The notes under the pieces were generated by a model. That model had not been told where the DNA came from. It saw only the letters and a list, made by a program, of their open reading frames with translations, and searched no databases. Shown here piece after piece: positions 1 through 4,578 of a stretch of 10,550 nt of DNA. Made by a program: the position numbers and the translations under genes. This DNA is from Chloroflexota bacterium (GTDB lineage: Bacteria > Chloroflexota > Chloroflexia > Chloroflexales > Kallotenuaceae): contig JAFAYS010000692.1 in NCBI GenBank assembly GCA_019240175.1, forward strand, positions 1 to 10,550, given 5' to 3'. The first letter of the stretch is position 1; every line of letters starts with the position of its first letter.

Positions 1-708
1 ATCGCGCCGCAGCAGCCCTTCATCAGCGACACGATCTACGCGGAGGGCACGCTTTCCCGCGAGGTCGATCTTTACGCCTTTGTCACCGGCAACGGCGCGG
101 AGGGCAACGACACGCTGCTAGGCGGCGATGGCAACGATAGTCTTCACAGCGGCGCCGGCTACGACTTCGTCAACGGCGACGGCGATACCGACGTGGCCGG
201 CACAACCGACGAAGATCATATCTTCGGCGGCGACGGCAACGACGTGCTCTGGGGCGGTCGCGACCACGATCATCTCTGGGGCGGCTACGGCGACGATCAT
301 CTGGACGTGAAGCCACGGCCCGATCGCGATACGCCCGAGTGGTTCACCTATGGCCGCGAAAGCTACGACGCGATCGACTACGCCTACGGCGGCTGGGGCC
401 AGGACGCGCTTCAGGCCAACATCGGCGACGCTGGCCCGGTGCCGGGCGACCGGCTGATCGACTGGGTGGGCGCGTACAACGTCTACTACGTCTGCCCCGG
501 CGCGTACGGCGAGCGGATGATCACCCGCAGCCTGAGCCCAGGTATGATCCGCTTCTTGCAGGATCTTGCTCAGGGCGACGGCGCGAGCAACACGTCGAAT
601 CCTACGGCGTCGGGCTACCGCGAGCTGGGCATGGTCTTCCCGCAGCAGGCCAAGGACAACTCGAATCCGGTTCATCCGGATAATCCGGGACACTTCACCT
701 GCAACTAG
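1..708 (+). CDS. RTX (hemolysin-type) calcium-binding secreted protein, C-terminal part
   Basis: This frame is open from the first base of the window to a TAG at 706-708, so the start lies upstream and 235 C-terminal residues are visible. Residues about 30-103 carry glycine- and aspartate-rich RTX nonapeptides of the GGxGxDxLx type, for example GGDGNDSL, GGDGNDVLWGG and GGYGDDHL. In known families these bind calcium and fold as a parallel beta-roll in exported proteins. One repeat is rich in histidine (RDHDHLWGG). The last 130 residues are not repeats and include DRLIDWVGAYNVYYV followed by a conserved-looking tail. From memory, this resembles the C-terminal unit that follows RTX repeats in many large bacterial surface proteins. 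A strong hairpin follows the stop. Export and calcium binding are inferred from the family. The N-terminal domains, which would show whether this is an adhesin, an enzyme or a toxin, lie outside the window. Confidence 0.85.
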   Translation: MAPQQPFISDTIYAEGTLSREVDLYAFVTGNGAEGNDTLLGGDGNDSLHSGAGYDFVNGDGDTDVAGTTDEDHIFGGDGNDVLWGGRDHDHLWGGYGDDHLDVKPRPDRDTPEWFTYGRESYDAIDYAYGGWGQDALQANIGDAGPVPGDRLIDWVGAYNVYYVCPGAYGERMITRSLSPGMIRFLQDLAQGDGASNTSNPTASGYRELGMVFPQQAKDNSNPVHPDNPGHFTCN

Positions 709-745
709 CTCCGCCTGGCAGCAGCTCAACCGACATTTGACGGCA

Positions 746-784
746 AACCGCCCGCTGTGGATCTCCACGGCGGGCGGTTGGTTT
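746..784 (+). terminator. Intrinsic hairpin terminator after the RTX gene
   Basis: A 14-bp stem (746-760 with 765-779, one T·G wobble) closes on the loop ATCT. A T-containing stretch, TTGGTTTG, follows on the plus strand but is not a pure T-run. The hairpin lies 38 bases after the RTX stop and between two convergent genes, so it may stop transcription from both sides. Confidence 0.65.
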
Positions 785-842
785 GATCGCTTGTTTGCAA
801 CGCAAACGCGTCGTTTACTTGGGCAGCTACCGATGTCAAAAG

Positions 843-1253
843 TTAGCGTCGTTCCAGCGCGACCAGCGGAATCTCGCGACTGGTTTTTGCCTGGTGCTCA
901 ACGAAAAAAGGATAGCGTTCAACAATCCACTCCCACTCCCGCACGCGCGCTTCGCCCTCTAACACCACCGCAGTTGCATCAAATGTTTCTGAGCCGACTT
1001 CTACGCTGACCTGAGGCTGAGCCACCAGGTTACGATACCAGTCTGGATGCGTTTGCGCGCCCATATTAGAAGCGATCACGATCAGCTGATCATCATGAGC
1101 AACATACATCAGTGGAGTAGTGCGCAGCTGTCCGCTGCTGGCACCTGTGGTTGTCAACAACAACAAGGGCCGACCTTCAAGCTGCCCACTCACTTTGCGT
1201 GTTGCGCGAAACTCTTCGATCAAGCGGCGATTGTATTCTTGTTGATCAGTCAT
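843..1253 (-). CDS. Ddn-family (F420-dependent) nitroreductase/deazaflavin-dependent oxidoreductase
   Basis: This is a 136-residue soluble protein with no signal peptide or membrane segment. The middle matches the Ddn / F420H2-dependent quinone reductase family: LLLTTTGASSGQLRTTPLMY at residues 31-50 (the glycine-rich cofactor-binding strand), then ASNMG and HPDWYRNLVAQP at about 61-80. Family members pass hydride from reduced coenzyme F420 (sometimes other flavins) to quinones or nitro compounds. The true substrate cannot be read from sequence. I chose the ATG at 1253 because GGGGGA lies just upstream; a GTG at 1280 in the same frame would add nine residues but has no clear ribosome site. 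The gene stands alone, convergent with the RTX gene, with its own promoter at 1322-1350. If the call is right, the host should make F420. Confidence 0.85.
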   Translation of the reverse strand: MTDQQEYNRRLIEEFRATRKVSGQLEGRPLLLLTTTGASSGQLRTTPLMYVAHDDQLIVIASNMGAQTHPDWYRNLVAQPQVSVEVGSETFDATAVVLEGEARVREWEWIVERYPFFVEHQAKTSREIPLVALERR

Positions 1254-1321
1254 GATTCCCCCACTATCGTTGTGGCTCACTGGTTTGGATCGGAACTTGT
1301 CGTGATCTATAAACCCAGGCC

Positions 1322-1350
1322 ATAATAGGACATATGTTCTACGACGTCAA
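1322..1350 (-). promoter_or_regulatory. Sigma-70-type promoter of the Ddn-family gene
   Basis: On the minus strand, TTGACG (1350-1345), a 17-base spacer and TATTAT (1327-1322) match the -35 and -10 consensus very closely with the best spacing. Transcription would begin near 1314, giving an untranslated leader of about 60 bases before the ATG at 1253. Confidence 0.7.
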
Positions 1351-1503
1351 CTCATATATTCCGCAAAAGCTTGAGCAGCCCAGCCATCTTTCCAGCTCTA
1401 TGCCAACGACCGGGCGCGAGATTAGCCAAAAGTCGAATGGAGCCACGCAGCGCCTGTGATACGCTTTGATGCAAGCGATAGCAACCTAAGGAGCCACTCC
1501 ACA

Positions 1504-1605
1504 GTGACGAACCTGCGCGACATGATGCTGTTCATTCTGCCAAACGCAAATCGCGTTCGGACAGTGAGCCGCATCACGCCCTCTGCTGAGGTGTCGCCAG
1601 GATAG
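1504..1605 (+). CDS. Possible 33-aa small ORF ahead of a terminator
   Basis: A GTG at 1504 follows AAGGAG (1488-1493) at a spacing of 10 bases and opens 33 codons to TAG at 1603-1605. The peptide begins with the methionine-rich hydrophobic run MMLFILP and ends in a polar tail. A strong intrinsic terminator starts 24 bases after the stop, so ribosome site, ORF and terminator form a compact unit. I recognise no family. It could be a real small membrane-interacting peptide, a leader peptide, or a chance ORF inside a small RNA. The GTG start and slightly long spacing keep confidence low. A 5-bp hairpin (CGCTT/AAGCG, 1462-1477) lies just before the ribosome site. Confidence 0.3.
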   Translation: MTNLRDMMLFILPNANRVRTVSRITPSAEVSPG

Positions 1606-1628
1606 CTATTGCTTTACCGCGATATTCC

Positions 1629-1662
1629 AGCCGTGGGCGAACATCCGCCCACGGCTCTTTTT
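1629..1662 (+). terminator. Intrinsic terminator (11-bp stem, T-run)
   Basis: Bases 1629-1639 pair perfectly with 1646-1656 around the loop AACATC, and CTTTTT follows at once. This is a textbook Rho-independent terminator on the plus strand. The only coding candidate it could serve is the 33-codon ORF at 1504, so a transcript (small mRNA, leader or sRNA) must come from somewhere in about 1340-1628. Confidence 0.85.
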
Positions 1663-1763
1663 ATCCTTCCTGAGCCGTTGGCGTGAACGTTCTGACGCGT
1701 CCATAGCGCTATCGCTTTGTGAAATCCGCGACGACACAGTCGCTACGTGCCACGGAGGATTGT

Positions 1764-1904
1764 ATGGGAAAGAAGCAAAAGCCCTCGCAGCAGCGACGTG
1801 GAGGATTCCCCGGTGGAGGACAGCCCGCGCGTCCAAGCAGTAAGCAGCCGTACGGCAAAGGCACCGTCCTCCAGCGCCGTCCACCGCGCCATCAGGGGCG
1901 CTAA
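1764..1904 (+). CDS. Small basic hypothetical protein (46 aa)
   Basis: The ATG at 1764 has a strong ribosome site, GGAGG at 1754-1758, five bases upstream. The product is MGKKQKPSQQRRGGFPGGGQ followed by a similar tail. It has 5 Lys, 7 Arg and 1 His, no Asp or Glu, and is rich in Gly, Pro and Gln, so it should be disordered and strongly cationic. It has no signal peptide, membrane segment or Cys motif. I do not recognise a family. Such composition suits binding to nucleic acid or ribosomes, but that is only inference. A longer in-frame start at 1719 lacks a comparable ribosome site. The gene lies between two strong hairpins (1629-1662 and 1995-2040), so it is probably monocistronic. The reverse strand is also open here, but its codons look like a shadow. 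Confidence 0.6.
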   Translation: MGKKQKPSQQRRGGFPGGGQPARPSSKQPYGKGTVLQRRPPRHQGR

Positions 1905-1994
1905 GCCAACGCAGCGCGCTTGCCCAGATCAATGAGTCTCGGCAAGCGCATCTTATGTCAGATCGAGCCGCGTGCTTGGCTCTAAATACGCCAA

Positions 1995-2040
1995 TAAGGA
2001 AACGGCGCGATTCTTATTCGAGAATCGGGTCGTTTCCTTA
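1995..2040. terminator. Long hairpin, probable (bidirectional) terminator
   Basis: Bases 1995-2014 pair with 2021-2040 over 20 positions, with one G·T wobble and one G-G mismatch, around the loop TATTCG. The outer arms, TAAGGAAACG and CGTTTCCTTA, place T-rich sequence at the 3' foot on either strand, so it could end transcription both ways. It sits 90 bases after the 46-aa ORF. Confidence 0.6.
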
Positions 2041-2125
2041 CAGTTATGTCAAAATGCGCGTTGATTTTTTGAAATAAACCTTCATTTATGTCAATAGAAG
2101 ATGCATGTTTGAGCGCTACCTATCG

Positions 2126-2154
2126 TTGATACGTCACGCGCAAAAAGTTAAAAA
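2126..2154 (+). promoter_or_regulatory. Candidate promoter of the riboswitch-protease transcript (upstream copy)
   Basis: TTGATA (2126-2131), a 17-base spacer and TAAAAA (2149-2154) fit a sigma-70 promoter in the AT-rich stretch 2041-2240. The start would fall near 2162, giving a leader of about 530 bases. There is no independent support, and the second candidate at 2177-2205 is comparable. Confidence 0.35.
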
Positions 2155-2176
2155 CGACAGATGCAGCTTGCGGTAC

Positions 2177-2205
2177 TTTAGTCCTGTTTATGGTTAGCCT
2201 ATAAC
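2177..2205 (+). promoter_or_regulatory. Candidate promoter of the riboswitch-protease transcript (downstream copy)
   Basis: TTTAGT (2177-2182), a 17-base spacer and TATAAC (2200-2205) form the second candidate in this AT-rich block. The -10 is better than that of the 2126 candidate and the -35 is poorer. The start would be near 2212. Confidence 0.35.
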
Positions 2206-2526
2206 AAAAGACGTATCGCAAAGCCACCTTTTTATGTTATGAATCTAGAAGCAGCATTCTACCTGGCGCAAGGCTACCTGTAACCCACTCAGTCTTGCAA
2301 AGGTCGGAAACCTATCCAAACGGCTTAACCCGAGCGCGACGCTCCCGAACGTTCGTGCCGCAGCAGACTCATCGCAAGATGAGGCGCAAAGCTTTACACG
2401 TTCAGGACCATCATTTCGACCGCTGTGCTGACGCCTCAGCGCCATGCGACGCTGCCTGCTACACGGATCAGGTTGCGAAACCTCGGAGGTGCATCTCAAG
2501 CTTCAATAAAAACCATCCTAAAGCTC
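2206..2526 (+). other. Long non-coding leader with hairpins; possible degenerate second GEMM-like aptamer
   Basis: No convincing gene lies between 1905 and the protease start at 2693. The 2295-2810 frame runs through the riboswitch and the start of the protease gene, has no ribosome site, and is a shadow. The stretch holds several short hairpins. The most notable is CTCATC-GCAA-GATGAG (2368-2383), which is followed by GCGCAAAGC (2384-2392). That copies the GNRA stem and the (GA)CGCAAAGC core of the intact aptamer about 180 bases downstream. The GGCAAAC element and the 3' core are poorly kept. Another GNRA-type hairpin is AGGTT-GCGA-AACCT (2470-2483). Bases 2380-2386 (TGAGGCG) can also pair with CGCCTCA downstream, which would compete with the first hairpin. 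Confidence 0.4.
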
Positions 2527-2530
2527 CACG

Positions 2531-2618
2531 GATCGATCAAGGCAAACTTGCCGAAAGGCGAGGACGCAAAGCTACGGACCTACGGCAAGCGTGCTATGGT
2601 AGCCGGGCTGCCGACGTG
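2531..2618 (+). promoter_or_regulatory. GEMM-I (cyclic di-GMP-I class) riboswitch aptamer
   Basis: The element reads AAGGCAAAC, then a perfect 6-bp stem with a GAAA tetraloop (CTTGCC-GAAA-GGCGAG, 2547-2562), then GACGCAAAGC (2563-2572), a variable P3 arm, and GGTAGCCGGGCTGCCG (2598-2613). These match the Vibrio Vc2 GEMM-I core in order and spacing: GGCAAAC, GNRA stem, GGACGCAAAGC and GGTAGC-GGG. By hand alignment, the ligand-discriminating base equivalent to Vc2 position 20 is G and the C92 equivalent is C. This points to c-di-GMP rather than 3',3'-cGAMP. The aptamer lies directly upstream of the secreted protease, and the next gene both makes and degrades c-di-GMP. I could not define P1 with certainty. 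Confidence 0.9.
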
Positions 2619-2624
2619 AGAAGC

Positions 2625-2687
2625 GCTCCTGGAAGACGGTTCTGCTCGATCAATAACGATTCAGCGACACATTGTAGAACAAGGAGC
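2625..2687 (+). promoter_or_regulatory. Putative riboswitch expression platform sequestering the Shine-Dalgarno site
   Basis: GCTCCT (2625-2630), seven bases past the aptamer, is the exact reverse complement of AGGAGC (2682-2687), which contains the ribosome site of the protease gene. No terminator hairpin with a T-run is seen between aptamer and start. Translational control by masking the ribosome site is therefore the simplest model. The direction (on or off with ligand) cannot be read from sequence. Confidence 0.55.
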
Positions 2688-2692
2688 CTTCC

Positions 2693-4309
2693 ATGCCTCA
2701 ATCATCCATCAGTCGATGGTTTGATCGATGCTTCCCTGCATCCCCCCGTGCCGTCTGGAATTTTCGGAAGAACTACACGCTCCTGTCTTTCCTCACACTC
2801 GTCGCGCTAGCGGCTGGAATCGGCGCGCCCTGGGCGTATGCTGCTCCCGCCGAAAGCCGCGTGCTGCCCCAGCTCCAGCGCGAAGCGGCAGCCAGTCCCA
2901 ACCAAACATTTCGGGTGCTGATCACGCGCATCAATCGCGACTCACGGGCAGATAGCGCACTTGATGCCCTGGGCGGAACCAAAATCGGCGAAGTGACGGC
3001 GGAAACGTTCGTGGCAACTTTGCCCGGACGCGTGATCGCCCGCCTAGGCAGCCATCCCACCGTTAAGTACGTCGCGCCGGACGCAGTGATGATCAAAACC
3101 GGCGTGGTCGATAGCTCCCGGCTTAGCCCTGTGTATCCGCGAACTGTGCGGGCAGCGCAGCTCTGGTCGGGCATACGACCGTTGACCGGTGCCGGCGTTG
3201 GCGTCGCCGTGGTCGATACCGGCATTCGCGCCGAGCTCCCGGATTGGCGTAGCGCCAGCGGCACAAGTCGGATCGTCGCCGCCGTCGAGTTTAGCACCAC
3301 CAGCGCTAGCCTCTCCGATTACAACGGCCATGGCACACATGTCGCCGGTATCATCGGCGGCAACTCGTGGTACTCAGCCAACCTGGCAGTGCGCGGCAAA
3401 TACATTGGCATCGCTCCCGAGGCCAATCTGATCAGCGTTAAAGTTGCCGGCGACAACGGCATGTCGTATCTGTCGGACGTGGTCCGTGGGATCGAGTGGG
3501 TCATCGCCAACCGCCAGATCTACAACATCCGCGTGATGAATCTGTCGCTGATCTCAAGTGTTGCCGAGAGCGCGCGTACCAGCATCCTGGCCGCCGCCGT
3601 CGAGCGGGCCTGGTTCAACGGGATCTTTGTGACAGTGGCTGCGGGCAACTCCGGCCCTAACAGCCTGCAATACCCGCCTGCCAACGATCCGTTTGTGTTA
3701 ACCATCGGCGCGACCGGCCCAGAAAGTGCCACTAATCCCTCAAATCAGGTGCTCGCACCCTGGTCGAGCTACGGCACCACGCAGGATGGCTTCAGCAAGC
3801 CCGACGCGGTCGCGCCAGGACGCTACATCACCAGCGTGCTGGCAGCCGGCGAGTCCAGCCTGGCGCGCAGCTTTCCCCAGCGTATTGTCGACGGCAGCTA
3901 CCTTTGGATGTCGGGCACCTCGATGTCCGCGCCGGTTGTGGCGGGCGTGGCGGCGCTGGCATTTCAAGCGCATCCCGAGTGGACCAACGATCAGGTCAAG
4001 TGGCTGATCCAGAACACCTCGACCGCGCTCAGCAGCACCACACCGGCACCCGTTCCAGGCATAAAGCTGATTAATGCGGCGGCGATCGTGAGCTACGCAG
4101 GCACGCCTGGCGTAGCCAATCAAGGCATCGCCATTAACCAGCAGCTGATAGGGCCCAACGGCGCGACGAGCTACACCGCCAGCGGCAGCAGCACGGCCAG
4201 TTGGAGCACGGCGAGCTGGAGCACGGCGAGCTGGAGCACGGCCAGTTGGAGCACCGCCAATTCCTCGACGGCTAGCTGGGGTACCAGCACGGAGCAGAAC
4301 ATCGAGTAG
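2693..4309 (+). CDS. Secreted S8 subtilisin-family serine protease with I9-like propeptide and Trp-repeat tail
   Basis: This is a 538-residue exported protease. The ATG at 2693 follows AAGGAG (2681-2686) at a good spacing. Residues 1-50 form a long signal peptide: a basic start, a hydrophobic core at about 28-44, and likely cleavage after AYA. An I9-type inhibitor propeptide spans about 72-130 and ends in VKYVAPD. The catalytic domain (about 155-465) keeps the whole triad and oxyanion residue: Asp175 (VAVVDTGI), His213 (NGHGTHVAGI), Asn319 (AAGNSG) and Ser410 (GTSMSAPVVAGVAAL). The C-terminus has six five-residue units of TASWS type (501-530). Its leader carries the GEMM-I aptamer, so output should follow c-di-GMP. 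The bifunctional GGDEF/HD-GYP gene follows 270 bases downstream on the same strand. The physiological substrate is unknown; peptide scavenging or trimming of surface proteins are both possible. Confidence 0.95.
   Translation: MPQSSISRWFDRCFPASPRAVWNFRKNYTLLSFLTLVALAAGIGAPWAYAAPAESRVLPQLQREAAASPNQTFRVLITRINRDSRADSALDALGGTKIGEVTAETFVATLPGRVIARLGSHPTVKYVAPDAVMIKTGVVDSSRLSPVYPRTVRAAQLWSGIRPLTGAGVGVAVVDTGIRAELPDWRSASGTSRIVAAVEFSTTSASLSDYNGHGTHVAGIIGGNSWYSANLAVRGKYIGIAPEANLISVKVAGDNGMSYLSDVVRGIEWVIANRQIYNIRVMNLSLISSVAESARTSILAAAVERAWFNGIFVTVAAGNSGPNSLQYPPANDPFVLTIGATGPESATNPSNQVLAPWSSYGTTQDGFSKPDAVAPGRYITSVLAAGESSLARSFPQRIVDGSYLWMSGTSMSAPVVAGVAALAFQAHPEWTNDQVKWLIQNTSTALSSTTPAPVPGIKLINAAAIVSYAGTPGVANQGIAINQQLIGPNGATSYTASGSSTASWSTASWSTASWSTASWSTANSSTASWGTSTEQNIE
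4193..4282 (+). repeat. 15-bp tandem repeat coding TASWS units
   Basis: Six in-frame 15-base units begin at 4193. The first four are nearly identical (ACGGCCAGTTGGAGC or ACGGCGAGCTGGAGC) and encode TASWS. The fifth (TANSS) and sixth (TASWG) have diverged. Unit number could change by replication slippage without shifting the frame. A similar Trp-spaced tail occurs, from memory, in other Chloroflexota subtilisins. Confidence 0.9.
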
Positions 4310-4321
4310 CCGGGCAGCGGA

Positions 4322-4370
4322 CAGCGGCGCGACGTAGCGATTCGTGCCGCTGAGATCGCTCATAGCGATC
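4322..4370 (+). terminator. Two tandem hairpins after the protease gene, possible terminator
   Basis: CAGCGGC (4322-4328) pairs with GCCGCTG (4346-4352). Immediately after, GATCGCT (4354-4360) pairs with AGCGATC (4364-4370) around CAT. The T-run that follows is only TTT, so termination may be weak and some read-through into the next gene is possible. Confidence 0.4.
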
Positions 4371-4470
4371 CCTTTGGCGCGACCAGACGAGTGGTATCAA
4401 GAGGTCATACCTGGTTTCACACCAACGATTAGCACCAAATGGGACGTTACCACCGCTGAGGCGCATGCAT

Positions 4471-4500
4471 ACTACTATACAATGTAGTCAGTATCATACT
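4471..4500 (+). promoter_or_regulatory. Adjacent inverted repeats upstream of the GGDEF/HD-GYP gene, candidate operator
   Basis: In an AT-rich block, ACTAC (4471-4475) and GTAGT (4484-4488) flank a TATACAAT core. Next to it AGTAT-C-ATACT (4490-4500) is a perfect 11-base palindrome. The core could serve as a -10, but no good -35 is seen. A 7-base direct repeat, TTTAGGC (4530-4536 and 4540-4546), lies closer to the gene. The rest of 4371-4578 shows nothing else. Confidence 0.3.
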
Positions 4501-4578
4501 CAATAAAGTCAAGATCTTATAGATACGTTTTTAGGCGCATTTAGGCTTATCGCTCACCCCCCATGTATTCGGAGCGTA

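Noticed and set aside
118..768. 216-aa minus-strand ORF
   Set aside because: It is antisense to the RTX gene. Its low-complexity Val/Ala/Ile composition is the mirror of Gly/Asp-rich RTX codons, and it has no ribosome site.
1334..1459. 41-aa plus-strand ORF with AGGA just upstream of ATG
   Set aside because: It overlaps the near-consensus minus-strand promoter at 1322-1350, its ribosome site is too close to the start, and the peptide shows no recognisable feature.
1606..1932. 108-aa minus-strand ORF
   Set aside because: It runs through the terminator at 1629-1662 and antisense to the better-supported 46-aa gene, with no ribosome site or recognisable domain.
2295..2810. 171-aa plus-strand ORF in the leader
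   Set aside because: It covers the riboswitch and the start of the protease gene in another frame. The sequence there is explained by RNA structure and has no ribosome site.
3740..4363. 207-aa minus-strand ORF opposite the protease gene
   Set aside because: It is a shadow of the protease coding frame; its Arg/Ala/Pro repeats mirror the TASWS repeats.
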